Source: Bacillus sp. DNRA2 (GTDB lineage Bacteria > Bacillota > Bacilli > Bacillales > Cytobacillaceae). From it: a stretch of DNA of 64,000 nt. Below are positions 45,810 through 55,321 of this stretch, piece after piece (position 1 is the first letter of the stretch; every line of letters begins with the position of its first letter). A program made the translations under genes and the position numbers. The notes beneath the pieces are model-generated. The model was not told the DNA's origin, did not search any database, and saw only the letters and a program-made list of their open reading frames with translations. Where the stretch lies: the NCBI RefSeq assembly GCF_012843265.1, contig NZ_JABAIT010000007.1, positions 62,001 to 126,000 on the forward strand, in the 5' to 3' direction.

Positions 45810-46505
45810 ATGCTAGGGATACTATCTGCAGGAATCGCTCCTGGTGCAGCATTATTAAGTTACTTTTATTTAAAAGATCAATATGGCTCAGAGCCTTTTT
45901 CAGTGGTGCTAAGAACATTTTTGTTCGGGGCATTCTTAGTGTTTCCTCTAGCTTTTATCCAATATATATTTGGTGCCGAAAATATCGGACAGTCAGAATT
46001 AGTTAATGCATTTGTGTTGACCGGATTTCTGGAAGAGTTCTTTAAATGGTTTATCTTAATCTACACAGTGTATCAGCATGTTGCTTTTGATGAACCATAT
46101 GATGGAGTTGTATACGGAGCTGCTGTTTCATTGGGGTTTGCAACCGCAGAAAATTTAGTGTTTTTACTAGCAAACGGCCTAGAACATGCACTTGGACGGG
46201 CGTTTTTGCCGGTATCTAGCCATGCGTTATTTGGAGTGATTATGGGCTTTTACATTGGCAAAGGCAAATTTTCGGATCATTCGAATCGAAAGTGGTTAGC
46301 TTTATCATTAATTGTCCCTTTTCTTTTGCATGGGGTCTACGACTATATTTTGTTAATTCAACAAAAGTGGTTGATGATGATGGTTCCATTTATGATTTTC
46401 TTATGGTGGTTGGGTTTAAGAAAAGTGAAAAAAGCACGTCTATTAAGTACCATTCACTTTCAAAAAGATCTTTATATTAATAAAACAGAATATACATCTA
46501 AATAA
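45810..46505 (+). CDS. prsW: PrsW-family site-1 protease
   Basis: A 231-residue integral membrane protein with about seven segments. The catalytic motifs are in place: [18 protein letters not shown] and the His motifs [11 protein letters not shown] and FLLHGVYDY. In B. subtilis PrsW starts destruction of the anti-sigma factor RsiW and so switches on sigma-W. Whether its partner here is RsiW cannot be seen. It starts at ATG 45810 after TGAGGG and ends at a strong terminator. Confidence 0.92.
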   Translation: MLGILSAGIAPGAALLSYFYLKDQYGSEPFSVVLRTFLFGAFLVFPLAFIQYIFGAENIGQSELVNAFVLTGFLEEFFKWFILIYTVYQHVAFDEPYDGVVYGAAVSLGFATAENLVFLLANGLEHALGRAFLPVSSHALFGVIMGFYIGKGKFSDHSNRKWLALSLIVPFLLHGVYDYILLIQQKWLMMMVPFMIFLWWLGLRKVKKARLLSTIHFQKDLYINKTEYTSK

Positions 46506-46514
46506 TATTTAAGT

Positions 46515-46546
46515 AAGGATTGATCACACTGATCAATCCTTTTTTA
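46515..46546 (+). terminator. Terminator after prsW
   Basis: Perfect 12-bp stem (46515-46526 with 46530-46541), loop CAC, followed by T's. Confidence 0.9.
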
Positions 46547-46578
46547 TTTATGATTAAAAACTTCGTATATAGTTTTTT

Positions 46579-46607
46579 GCATAAAAACCCAGTCTCTACG
46601 AAAAATA
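46579..46607 (+). promoter_or_regulatory. Candidate sigma-G promoter of sleB-ypeB
   Basis: GCATA (46579-46583) and, 15 bases later, CGAAAAATA (46599-46607), resembling the forespore sigma-F/sigma-G pattern. sleB-ypeB is sigma-G dependent in B. subtilis. Confidence 0.45.
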
Positions 46608-46642
46608 GGGTTAAGAAAAGATTTCATCTGGGGGTAACTTCA

Positions 46643-47716
46643 ATGAGAGTAAACATGTTATCGATAAAATTAATCATTAGTTTTTTGTTTTTATTTCAGT
46701 TTGTATTTTTTCAGGTGAAAGACCACCAGGTACAGGCATTTACAAATCAAGTAATTCAACGCGGTGCAACTGGGGAAGATGTTGTTGAATTACAAGCGAG
46801 ATTACAATATATCGGTTTTTATAATGGCAAAATCGATGGAGTTTTTGATTGGAAAACTTACTGGGCATTGCGGAACTTTCAATATGAATTCGGACTGCCT
46901 ATTGATGGATTGGCAGGTTCTAACACAAAAGCGAAGCTTGCAAAAGCAACAAAATATGATAGGAAATTTGTTAATAGCAATATAGATAAAGGTAATAAAT
47001 TCAGCCATTATGGCGGGGTTGATTTGAATAAACAGTCAGGACCAACACAACAAAAGGCAACACCGCAACCGAAGGCACCAGCACCAGCCCAGCCAAAAAC
47101 GCAGACTGCGCCACCACAAAAAGCACCAGCGCCAGCCCAACCAAAAACACAGGCAGCGCCACAGCCGAAGGCACAAGTACCAGTTCAACCAAAAACGCAA
47201 GCTGCACCGCCTGCGAAGACGCAAGCACCAGCTCAGCCAAAAACGCAAGCTGCACCACCGGCGAAGGCGCCAGCGCCAGCTCAGCCAAAAACACAAGCTG
47301 CACCACCGGCAAAGCAACAGCAAGCACCGAAACCAACAGCAACAAATACACCAAATGGTTTTTCTCAAAATGATATTAAATTGTTAGCAAATGCGGTTTA
47401 TGGAGAGTCACGCGGTGAACCTTATATTGGCCAGGTTGCTGTTGCTGCGGTTATATTAAATCGAGTTCAAAGTGCGAGTTTTCCCAATACGGTTTCCGGG
47501 GTTATTTTTGAGCCTGGCGCATTTACCGCAGTTGCCGATGGTCAGATTTGGTTAACTCCAAATGAACAAGCCAAAAAAGCAGTCATAGATGCGATTAATG
47601 GCTATGATCCAACCGGTGAGGCAATTTATTATTTCAATCCTGCAACAGCTACAAACGGTTGGATATGGTCGAGACCACAAATTAAGAAAATCGGTAAACA
47701 CATATTTTGTAAATAG
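46643..47716 (+). CDS. sleB: Spore cortex-lytic enzyme SleB with long repeat linker
   Basis: 357 residues from ATG 46643 (GGGGGTAA upstream). A signal peptide ends near residue 32, the peptidoglycan-binding domain covers 36-100, and the cell-wall hydrolase (Hydrolase_2) domain about 245-357, with catalytic Glu255 in AVYGESRGEP. Between them residues 138-238 form a Pro/Ala/Gln/Lys linker made of five 16-residue repeats. B. subtilis SleB is 305 residues and B. cereus SleB about 260, so the linker is unusually long. The lytic transglycosylase degrades cortex in germination and depends on YpeB, encoded next. Confidence 0.93.
   Translation: MRVNMLSIKLIISFLFLFQFVFFQVKDHQVQAFTNQVIQRGATGEDVVELQARLQYIGFYNGKIDGVFDWKTYWALRNFQYEFGLPIDGLAGSNTKAKLAKATKYDRKFVNSNIDKGNKFSHYGGVDLNKQSGPTQQKATPQPKAPAPAQPKTQTAPPQKAPAPAQPKTQAAPQPKAQVPVQPKTQAAPPAKTQAPAQPKTQAAPPAKAPAPAQPKTQAAPPAKQQQAPKPTATNTPNGFSQNDIKLLANAVYGESRGEPYIGQVAVAAVILNRVQSASFPNTVSGVIFEPGAFTAVADGQIWLTPNEQAKKAVIDAINGYDPTGEAIYYFNPATATNGWIWSRPQIKKIGKHIFCK
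47075..47314 (+). repeat. Five tandem 48-bp in-frame repeats in sleB
   Basis: Residues 145-224 of SleB are five consecutive 16-residue units of the type xPAPAQPKTQAAPPAK (145-160, 161-176, 177-192, 193-208, 209-224), with a partial unit before. Units differ at a few positions, so this is not a perfect recent duplication. Confidence 0.95.
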
Positions 47717-47730
47717 TGAGGTGAATCGAG

Positions 47731-49080
47731 TTGCTTAGAGGAATTTTTATTGGAGTCCTTTCATTAGGTATTGCTGGGACAGCGTATTGGGGATATCAGG
47801 AACATCGTGAGAAGAATGCAATATTGCTAAATGCCGAAAATAATTATCAAAGAGCTTTTCATGACCTTGTCTACAATGTCGATTTATTACATGACAAAAT
47901 CGGGACCACATTAGCAATGAACTCGAGACAGTCTCTGTCTCCAGCTCTTGCCGAAGTATGGCGGCTAACATCACAAGCACACAGTGAGGTAGGGCAACTG
48001 CCATTAACCCTTTTGCCTTTTAATAAAACAGAAGAATTTTTAGCACAAATCGGTGATTTTAGCTATCAAACTGCAATCAGAGATTTAGAAAAGGAGCCGT
48101 TAAATGAAAAAGAGTACGCAGCACTGCAAGGACTTTATAAACAATCATCTGACATTCAAGACGAGTTAAGAGAGGTCCAACATTTAGTCTTAAAAAACAA
48201 TTTGCGTTGGATGGACGTTGAAATGGCTTTGGCAACAGGTAAAGAGAACGCAGATAATACGATAATTGATGGCTTTAAGACTGTCGAAAATACCGTGGAT
48301 GGCTATGCTGAAACTGACTTTGGACCAGCTTTTATCAATATGCAGAAAAAAGATGAAAACTTTAAATATTTAAAAGGAAAAAAGATTTCAAAACAAGACG
48401 CGATAGAAACAGCGAAAAAATATGCAGGTTTGGGTAACGATGTTCAGGTGAAAGTTGAAAGCAGTGGGAAAGACTCGGATTATGGTTTTTTCAGTGTATC
48501 GGTAAAAGATAAGAAAAGCAGCCAAGAAGCTAACATGGATGTAACGAAAAAAGGTGGGTATCCGATTTGGTTTATTACTTCTCGTGAGGTAGGTACACAA
48601 AAAATTAGTTTGAATGATGCAACCAATAAAGCAATTGAGTTTTTAAAACAAAATGGGTTTGAAAACCTGGATTTGTTTGAAAGTGCTCAATATGATAATA
48701 CCGGAGCGTTTACTTTTGTCAGTAAAGAAAATGATGTCCGCATATACCCAGATGCCATTCGGGTAAAAGTCGCCTTAGACGATGGTCAATTAATAGGATT
48801 CTCTGCAAATGATTACTTAAAATCTCATCGTTCGAGAGAAATTCCAGCACCAAAGCTTACGCTTGAAGAGGCTAGAGCTAAAACAAATCCTAATTTAAAA
48901 GTGATGGAGGACCGCTTGGCTGTCATCTTAAATGATTTGAATCAAGAAGTGTTATGCTATGAATTTCTTGGAACGTTGGGAGATGACACCTTCCGGATTT
49001 ATATTAACTCTGAAAGTGGTCTTGAAGAAAAGGTTGATAAGCTGCAAAATGCTGAACCAATCTATGAAGATGTAGTATGA
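47731..49080 (+). CDS. ypeB: Germination protein YpeB
   Basis: A 449-residue protein (450 in B. subtilis), starting at TTG 47731 after GTGAGGTGA. One N-terminal membrane anchor or signal (2-20) is followed by a helical region and then PepSY-type repeats (KKISKQDAIETAKKYAG, LNDATNKAIEFLKQNGF, LTLEEARAKTNPNL). It is required for SleB location and stability in the spore. It lies 14 bases after sleB and ends at a terminator. Confidence 0.94.
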   Translation: MLRGIFIGVLSLGIAGTAYWGYQEHREKNAILLNAENNYQRAFHDLVYNVDLLHDKIGTTLAMNSRQSLSPALAEVWRLTSQAHSEVGQLPLTLLPFNKTEEFLAQIGDFSYQTAIRDLEKEPLNEKEYAALQGLYKQSSDIQDELREVQHLVLKNNLRWMDVEMALATGKENADNTIIDGFKTVENTVDGYAETDFGPAFINMQKKDENFKYLKGKKISKQDAIETAKKYAGLGNDVQVKVESSGKDSDYGFFSVSVKDKKSSQEANMDVTKKGGYPIWFITSREVGTQKISLNDATNKAIEFLKQNGFENLDLFESAQYDNTGAFTFVSKENDVRIYPDAIRVKVALDDGQLIGFSANDYLKSHRSREIPAPKLTLEEARAKTNPNLKVMEDRLAVILNDLNQEVLCYEFLGTLGDDTFRIYINSESGLEEKVDKLQNAEPIYEDVV

Positions 49081-49109
49081 AGAAAAGCCCAGTGCTTTTC
49101 TTTTTTTTG
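49081..49109 (+). terminator. Terminator after ypeB
   Basis: Perfect 8-bp stem (49081-49088 with 49094-49101), loop CCAGT, then a run of T. It begins right after the ypeB stop. Confidence 0.85.
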
Positions 49110-49171
49110 TTAATTTGAATAAAATTATTCAAACTATTAACAATAGTAATAGGAACGATAAGGTGAAATGG

Positions 49172-49360
49172 GTGAGTATCTTGAAGACTGTTGAAAGAAT
49201 CCTAATAAAAATCATAGTAATTCAGTTTGTTTCTATGCTTTTAAGTCAATTTGTGTTTCATAAATTTGAAATATTTCCCGAGCTCCATCAACTTGCTCGA
49301 TATGAAGGTGTATCCGAGGATAATTTTTCAGAAATACTTGAAACCTTTAACGGTCGTTAA
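49172..49360 (+). CDS. ypfB: YpfB-type small membrane protein (DUF5359)
   Basis: 62 residues from GTG 49172 (AAGGTGA upstream). One membrane segment at about residues 10-29 follows a basic head (LKTVERILIK), and the tail ends ARYEGVSEDNFSEILE. The sequence and position between ypeB and cmk fit YpfB. A longer frame to 49115 overlaps the ypeB terminator and is unlikely. Function unknown. The stop codon lies inside the first of two terminators. Confidence 0.78.
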   Translation: MSILKTVERILIKIIVIQFVSMLLSQFVFHKFEIFPELHQLARYEGVSEDNFSEILETFNGR

Positions 49361-49397
49361 AGGTTTTTAAAAGCAGGAATACCTGCTTTTTTTGCAT
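49341..49397 (+). terminator. Two tandem terminators after ypfB
   Basis: First stem 49341-49351 with 49356-49366 (11 bp, loop GGTC, five T). Second stem 49369-49377 with 49382-49390 (9 bp, loop AATA, T-run). The first covers the ypfB stop. Confidence 0.88.
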
Positions 49398-49494
49398 ATT
49401 CATTCTAGAAAATATGAATTCTTTCTTAGTTTTAAAATGAATTGTGGTAAAATATATAGGTGTAAATTTAATATGTTACAGCTATGGAGGCATT

Positions 49495-50169
49495 ATGACT
49501 AATAAGATTTCAATTGCAATTGATGGACCTGCAGCAGCAGGAAAAAGCACAGTTGCAAAAATAGTAGCAGAAAAGCTTTCTTATATTTATATTGATACAG
49601 GTGCAATGTATCGCGCTTTAACCTTAAAATCGATGCGAGAAAATGCAGACCTAGAAGACGAAACGGCTATAGTTGAGATATTAAGGGTTACTGAAATTAA
49701 CCTCTTACCCGGTGAAGTTGGCCAACTTGTCCTGTTAGATAATCAGGATGTCACAACTGATATTCGGACAGCAGAGGTTACAAATTCTGTTTCGATTGTA
49801 GCTAAACATGCACTCGTTCGTATGGAAATGGTCGCTCGTCAGCAAAAATTCGCATCTGATGGCGGTGTGGTGATGGATGGAAGAGATATTGGTACTCACG
49901 TCCTTCCGCATGCAGAAGTGAAAATATTCTTATTAGCTAGTGTTGAAGAACGAGCATTACGTCGTTATCATGAAAATCTTTCGAAGGGTTTTCCTTCTGA
50001 TTTGGAACAGTTAAAGCAAGAAATTCAATTGCGGGATAAGCTTGACTCTGAGCGTGAAGCCGCACCACTAAAAAAAGCAGAAGATGCTTTTGAACTTGAT
50101 ACGACATCGCTGTCAATTGATCAGGTAGTCGATAAGATTCTGGCATTATCCTATGAAAGGATCGGATAA
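49495..50169 (+). CDS. cmk: Cytidylate kinase
   Basis: 224 residues from ATG 49495, identical in length to B. subtilis Cmk. The P-loop [16 protein letters not shown] covers residues 7-22; [12 protein letters not shown] and [14 protein letters not shown] are the CMP-binding motifs, and the lid [10 protein letters not shown] is present. It phosphorylates CMP and dCMP. ATGGAGG precedes the start; the longer frame from 49444 includes the leader. plsC begins two bases after the stop. Confidence 0.96.
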   Translation: MTNKISIAIDGPAAAGKSTVAKIVAEKLSYIYIDTGAMYRALTLKSMRENADLEDETAIVEILRVTEINLLPGEVGQLVLLDNQDVTTDIRTAEVTNSVSIVAKHALVRMEMVARQQKFASDGGVVMDGRDIGTHVLPHAEVKIFLLASVEERALRRYHENLSKGFPSDLEQLKQEIQLRDKLDSEREAAPLKKAEDAFELDTTSLSIDQVVDKILALSYERIG

Positions 50170-50171
50170 AC

Positions 50172-50753
50172 TTGACCTTTTATGCATTTGCTAGATCTTT
50201 GTGTCATATGGTAACTGCACCAATTTATCACTATAAAGTGATTGGCAAGGAAAACTTTCCAACAGACGGTGGTGTACTGCTTTGTGCTAATCATATTCAT
50301 GCTTTAGACCCTATTGTTGTTGGTGTTCATGCACCGCGACCGGTACACTATATGGCTAAAGAAGAATTGTTTTCTGTGCCAATATTAGGGAAAATTATTA
50401 GCAATGTCTATGCATTTCCAGTTAAACGAGGATTAAGCGACCGAGAAGCGTTGAGGAAGGGGCTTTCAGTCCTAAAAGAAGGACATGTCTTAGGATTATT
50501 TCCGGAAGGAACTAGAAGTAAAACTGGGGAACTGGGCAAGGCTTTAGCTGGTGCTGGTTTTTTCGCTCTCAGAACTAATGCTGCCGTTGTCCCGTGTGCC
50601 ATTATTGGACCTTATAAAGCTTTTAGACCGATTAAGGTTATATTCGGAGAACCGATTGATTTATCTGAAGCGAGGCAAAATAAAATTTCGGCAGAAGAAA
50701 CATCTGATATAATTATGAACGAGATACAAAAGCTGATAAATACTTATAAATAG
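50172..50753 (+). CDS. plsC: 1-acyl-sn-glycerol-3-phosphate acyltransferase
   Basis: A 193-residue PlsC-family membrane-associated enzyme, starting at TTG 50172. The catalytic NHIHALDP box (His and Asp four residues apart) is at about 38-45 and the glycerophosphate-binding FPEGTRSKTG at about 114-123; a third block PCAIIGPYKAF follows. It adds the second acyl chain to make phosphatidic acid. It follows cmk directly and shares its operon; a terminator follows. Confidence 0.92.
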   Translation: MTFYAFARSLCHMVTAPIYHYKVIGKENFPTDGGVLLCANHIHALDPIVVGVHAPRPVHYMAKEELFSVPILGKIISNVYAFPVKRGLSDREALRKGLSVLKEGHVLGLFPEGTRSKTGELGKALAGAGFFALRTNAAVVPCAIIGPYKAFRPIKVIFGEPIDLSEARQNKISAEETSDIIMNEIQKLINTYK

Positions 50754-50774
50754 GCTTCTTTGCTTGACAAATAA

Positions 50775-50812
50775 CCCTATTTATAAGAAGTTAGATAAAA
50801 GGGCTTTTTTTC
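50775..50812 (+). terminator. Terminator after plsC
   Basis: Stem CCCTaTTTAT (from 50775) with ATAAAAGGG (to 50803), one bulged base, followed by TTTTTTTC. Confidence 0.7.
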
Positions 50813-50836
50813 AGACAATTTTAGCCTGTAATTATG

Positions 50837-50863
50837 GTGATGACTATCATCACATCCTATACT
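50837..50863 (+). promoter_or_regulatory. Candidate ypfD promoter with 7-3-7 palindrome
   Basis: GTGATGA-CTA-TCATCAC (50837-50853) is a perfect palindrome lying 4 bases before a -10 TATACT (50858-50863), where it would cover the -35 and spacer. Binding of a regulator is inferred. Confidence 0.45.
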
Positions 50864-50899
50864 ACTTTCAAGCAGTCATTGGATTAAGGAGGAGTACAT

Positions 50900-52039
50900 A
50901 TGGTAGAAGATATGAATCAAGTCGAAGTTTCAAATTTTGAAGTTGGAGACAAGGTAACAGGCCAAGTAACAAAAGTGGAAGAGAAACAGGTTATTGTTAA
51001 TATCCAGAACAGCAAATTGGATGGAATCATCCCAATTAGTGAACTTTCCAGCCTCCATGTCGAAAAAGCGTCTGATGCTGTAGCAGAAGGCGATGAATTA
51101 GAATTAGTAGTAACAAAGGTTGAAGATGAAGCATTAATCTTATCAAAGCGTAAAGTCGATGCTGAAAAAGCATGGGATGAATTAGATGCAAAATTTAATA
51201 GCGGAGAAGTTTTCGAAGCTGAAATAAAAGATGTGGTAAAGGGCGGGTTAGTCGTTGATTTAGGTGTTCGCGGCTTCGTACCAGCATCACTGGTTGAATC
51301 ATTTTTCGTAGAGGATTTTTCTGATTATAAGGGTAAATCTTTAACATTTAAAATCGTTGAACTTGATAAAGAAAAAAATCGCCTCATTCTTTCTCATCGT
51401 GCAGTCGTTGAGGAGCAAAAGGTAAAACAAAAGCAAAATGTAGTGGATTCACTTGAAGCTGGCCAAGTTCTTGAGGGTACAGTTCAAAGAATTACTGATT
51501 TTGGTGCATTTGTTGATATTGGCGGTGTAGATGGACTAGTACACATCTCACAATTATCACACCAGCATGTTGATAAACCATCTGATGTGGTGGAAGAAGG
51601 TCAAAAGGTTCAAGTTAAAGTGTTAAGCGTTGACCGTGACCACGATCGTATTTCTTTATCAATTAAAGACACCCTACCTGGACCATGGGCAAATATCGCT
51701 GAACGTGCGCCAAAAGGAAGCACTTTAACAGGCGTGGTTAAACGTCTTGTATCTTACGGCGCATTTGTTGAAGTTTTCCCTGGAGTTGAAGGTTTAGTTC
51801 ATATTTCGCAAATTGCTCACAAGCATATTGGCACCCCACATGAAGTGTTAAAAGAGGGCCAGGAAGTGAATGTGAAAGTACTTGAAGTGAATGAACAAGA
51901 CCAACGCCTTTCTTTAAGTATTAAAGAACTTCTTGAAAAAGAAGTCGAAGAAGTAATTGATTACGAATTACCTGAAGAATCAAAGGGCTTCCAGCTTGGT
52001 GAAATGATTGGAGATAAGTTAAAGAATCTTAAAAATTAA
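50900..52039 (+). CDS. ypfD: S1-domain RNA-binding protein (ribosomal protein S1 homologue)
   Basis: A 379-residue protein of four S1 domains, at about 15-82, 98-165, 185-255 and 270-342, each with the VxGxVxxVxxxGAFVxxxGxxGLVHISQ pattern in variants. The acidic tail ends DKLKNLKN. B. subtilis YpfD has 382 residues and is not essential, unlike E. coli S1. AAGGAGGAG precedes the ATG. It is annotated elsewhere as rpsA, but a firm place in the ribosome is not shown for Bacillus. Confidence 0.92.
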   Translation: MVEDMNQVEVSNFEVGDKVTGQVTKVEEKQVIVNIQNSKLDGIIPISELSSLHVEKASDAVAEGDELELVVTKVEDEALILSKRKVDAEKAWDELDAKFNSGEVFEAEIKDVVKGGLVVDLGVRGFVPASLVESFFVEDFSDYKGKSLTFKIVELDKEKNRLILSHRAVVEEQKVKQKQNVVDSLEAGQVLEGTVQRITDFGAFVDIGGVDGLVHISQLSHQHVDKPSDVVEEGQKVQVKVLSVDRDHDRISLSIKDTLPGPWANIAERAPKGSTLTGVVKRLVSYGAFVEVFPGVEGLVHISQIAHKHIGTPHEVLKEGQEVNVKVLEVNEQDQRLSLSIKELLEKEVEEVIDYELPEESKGFQLGEMIGDKLKNLKN

Positions 52040-52048
52040 TGGTGATAA

Positions 52049-53107
<1,059 letters not shown>

Positions 53108-53122
53108 AACTTTATCATAATA

Positions 53123-53155
53123 AAAAAGCTCGTCGCAAAAGCCGACGAGCTTTTT
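53123..53155. terminator. Bidirectional terminator between fni and ypzI
   Basis: Perfect 13-bp stem (53123-53135 with 53143-53155), 7-base loop; A-run and T-run on both sides serve both convergent genes. Confidence 0.93.
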
Positions 53156-53156
53156 C

Positions 53157-53312
53157 TTATTCATTCTCTAAACTATGCTTAGAATCATTTAATTTTCTAG
53201 CTTCTTCTGGGCTAGACATTTTTGTCGACCCGGGATAATGAAGCGCTTGATCGCGATCTGGTTCCGATCTGTGACTTTTTCTCAGCTTTTTTTCTTGGCG
53301 ATCCTTACCCAT
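53157..53312 (-). CDS. ypzI: YpzI family small protein
   Basis: 51 residues from ATG 53312, with GAGGAGGAGGTGG upstream on the minus strand. The sequence is highly charged: MGKDRQEKKLRKSHR, then DRDQALHYPGSTK and a Ser/Glu-rich end. This is the YpzI family, also present in spore-forming Bacillus at this place. No membrane segment. Small spore-associated role is possible but not shown. The longer frame to 53393 lacks a ribosome site. Confidence 0.85.
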   Translation of the reverse strand: MGKDRQEKKLRKSHRSEPDRDQALHYPGSTKMSSPEEARKLNDSKHSLENE

Positions 53313-53414
53313 CTTAAACCACCTCCTCCTCTTAACATGAATCAATCTTAAATGTTTCATTCGTTTGTGAATGAAGTACATAAACATGACCAATAATGGA
53401 AATGTTAGGAGGGA

Positions 53415-54029
53415 GTGTCTATCGAAGGAATACTGTTTTATTGGGTCGCTTGGATATTTTGGATTATTGCAACATTTTTCATGAAACGGAGCGAGGCATA
53501 TCGTCTTAACATATCTTTGTGTGGTTTAATTGCCATCATTCTCAATCCATATCACATAGAGATTTTTGAATTTCGGGTTAATGCATCACTCTTCATTTTT
53601 TATTTCTTTGCTATTATGCAAATCGTGAAATTATCAAAAGGACCGATTCTTTACACGTTTATCTGTTCCTATATCATCATGATGGCTTATGCAAGCTTTT
53701 TACTGTTTGAATTGTACGATCCAGTATGGGTGTTGTTTGATAGAAACTGGCTCTTGGGTGTGATTCTTTGCTATTTGTGTGTGTTACTACAGCAGTTAAA
53801 ATGGAACCGAGCTTACATACTTATCGTCGGGATGGTTCAAGGTGATATGATTTTCTCGATGGTTTTACAAAGGATTGGTATTGACTATAATATCGGCTCA
53901 GGTGCATTCCAAGATGTATTTGCTACAAGCCTTGCCGCATTATTTATATGGAGTATTGCGGAAATGATTCTTGTGAATATGGATCAATATGTAAATACGC
54001 ACATAAGGGGGAAACAAAAATCAACATGA
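53415..54029 (+). CDS. yphA: Membrane protein YphA
   Basis: A 204-residue protein starting at GTG 53415 after AGGAGGGA. About seven hydrophobic segments cover most of the length (3-23, 32-50, 54-70, 78-98, 109-126, 133-150, 165-186). It corresponds to B. subtilis YphA by place and character. The function is unknown. It overlaps the next gene by four bases (ATGA), making a three-gene operon with the YIEGIA protein and its partner. Confidence 0.83.
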   Translation: MSIEGILFYWVAWIFWIIATFFMKRSEAYRLNISLCGLIAIILNPYHIEIFEFRVNASLFIFYFFAIMQIVKLSKGPILYTFICSYIIMMAYASFLLFELYDPVWVLFDRNWLLGVILCYLCVLLQQLKWNRAYILIVGMVQGDMIFSMVLQRIGIDYNIGSGAFQDVFATSLAALFIWSIAEMILVNMDQYVNTHIRGKQKST

Positions 54030-54925
54030 CTGAATACACCTTGCCAATTGCTTTTGGCGTTGTGATTGGCACCATATCTAGAATCTATATGCTTAGGACA
54101 GATTATCGACAATATCCCACCTATTTGCATGGAAAAATCATCCATGTTGCGTTAGGATTTATTGCTGCTGGGTTGGGTACTGTCGCGATTCCTTCAATCT
54201 TAGAGGAAGAGTTTACAGCCATTACTTTTTTAACAATTGCTGCTAGCCAGTTTCGAGAAGTTCGCAATATGGAGCGTAATACGCTAGCGGAGTTGGATCG
54301 TTATGAAATGGTGCCTCGGGGTGCAACTTACATTGAAGGGATTGCGATTGCTTTTGAGAGTCGGAATTATTTGGTGATTTTCACTTCTTTAGTTTCAACG
54401 ATGGGTTATTTACTCGTAAACATTTGGGTTGGTTTACTTGCAGGTATCATTTCTATTTTTATATCTCGTTCGCTTATGTCTGGTGGGAAAATCAGAGATA
54501 TAGTTGAAATAGAGTTTGTTCAACCAAGATTTGAAGGTGCAGGATTATATGTAGATAATATTTATATTATGAACATTGGTTTGCCGAAACGTCAGGAAGA
54601 GGTATTAAGGTATGGTATGGGCTTTATCCTTAAGCCCAAAAGCTTTGATGCCAGAGCGACACTAGCCAACCTCGGACAACGTCAAGCAATCCTTCATGAT
54701 GTTTCAACAGCGTTGGGCGTTTATCGTGACTCGGGTACACCGGCCTTAGTCCCTTTGGCTAAAAGAGACTTAGATGATGGGAGAATTGGCGTTTTTGTGC
54801 TTCCGCAGGAAAAGGATATTGAAAAAGCGATAAAAATTATTGGTGCAGTCCCAACTCTCGAGAATGCGATTCGAATGCCTACAGAACGTAAAAAGGTGGA
54901 ACCAGCAGGAGGATCGGATAAATGA
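54026..54925 (+). CDS. yphB: YIEGIA family membrane protein
   Basis: 299 residues from ATG 54026. It contains the family-naming motif TYIEGIAIAFESRNYL at about residues 101-116, four or so membrane segments in the first 150 residues, and a soluble end with VDNIYIMNIGLPKRQ and GVYRDSGTPALVPLAKRD. It corresponds to B. subtilis YphB (I recall the name SeaA, spore envelope assembly, but cannot confirm it here). It overlaps both neighbours by four bases. The mechanism is unknown. Confidence 0.83.
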   Translation: MTEYTLPIAFGVVIGTISRIYMLRTDYRQYPTYLHGKIIHVALGFIAAGLGTVAIPSILEEEFTAITFLTIAASQFREVRNMERNTLAELDRYEMVPRGATYIEGIAIAFESRNYLVIFTSLVSTMGYLLVNIWVGLLAGIISIFISRSLMSGGKIRDIVEIEFVQPRFEGAGLYVDNIYIMNIGLPKRQEEVLRYGMGFILKPKSFDARATLANLGQRQAILHDVSTALGVYRDSGTPALVPLAKRDLDDGRIGVFVLPQEKDIEKAIKIIGAVPTLENAIRMPTERKKVEPAGGSDK

Positions 54926-55107
54926 CAGTTGACAAATATATTTTAGCTGTAGTGACAACGAATATTAAGAAGATCCCGTTTGGAACAAATGTATTTCAAT
55001 GCGAAACAAAAGAGGAAATGGAGTACATCGGGGCAAATCTTGAAGCGATTCTTGATGGTATTGCCCATGCGCTATCAGAGGAATTGATTATTATTGTTAA
55101 ACATTGA
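54922..55107 (+). CDS. Small partner of the YIEGIA protein
   Basis: A 61-residue soluble protein: DKYILAVVTTNIKKIPFG, FQCETKEEMEYIGANLEAILDGIAHAL, ending in IIIVKH. It starts by ATGA overlap with the YIEGIA gene. It matches the family annotated as the capping complex subunit for YIEGIA. An alpha/beta fold is likely. Strong coupling suggests a 1:1 complex with the membrane protein; no biochemical role is known to me. Confidence 0.8.
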   Translation: MTVDKYILAVVTTNIKKIPFGTNVFQCETKEEMEYIGANLEAILDGIAHALSEELIIIVKH

Positions 55108-55166
55108 GTGATAAACCAAGATTATCATTGCTTGGAAGTTTTTCCTTTGATACACTATTGTAGTTA

Positions 55167-55198
55167 GACCCTTCTCATGCAGAAGGGTTCTTTTCTTA
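55167..55198 (+). terminator. Terminator after the YIEGIA operon
   Basis: 9-bp stem GACCCTTCT (55167-55175) with AGAAGGGTT (55181-55189), loop CATGC, then CTTTTCTT. Confidence 0.82.
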
Positions 55199-55260
55199 TG
55201 AATGTAAGAAGAGTGGTGCCATATAAGACTAAAATGTATAGTCTTGATAACCTAATGAAT

Positions 55261-55288
55261 TTGATATTTTATAAATTTTTGTCATAAT
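55261..55288 (+). promoter_or_regulatory. Candidate sigma-A promoter of der
   Basis: TTGATA (55261-55266), 16 bases, CATAAT (55283-55288); each matches the consensus in five of six positions. Confidence 0.58.
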
Positions 55289-55321
55289 GTTTTTAGGCAA
55301 GGAAAAGAAAGGGTGGTTTTT

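Noticed and set aside
46520-46642. Upstream extension of SleB by 41 residues
   Set aside because: It would begin inside the prsW terminator and lacks a ribosome site; the signal peptide starts at ATG 46643.
47075-47314. CRISPR or minisatellite outside genes
   Set aside because: The 48-bp units are in frame and coding within sleB, with no spacers.
47001-47368. Two long minus-strand frames of 110 and 117 codons rich in Leu, Cys or Trp
   Set aside because: They are the complement of the repetitive sleB linker; low complexity and repeat period come from the sense gene.
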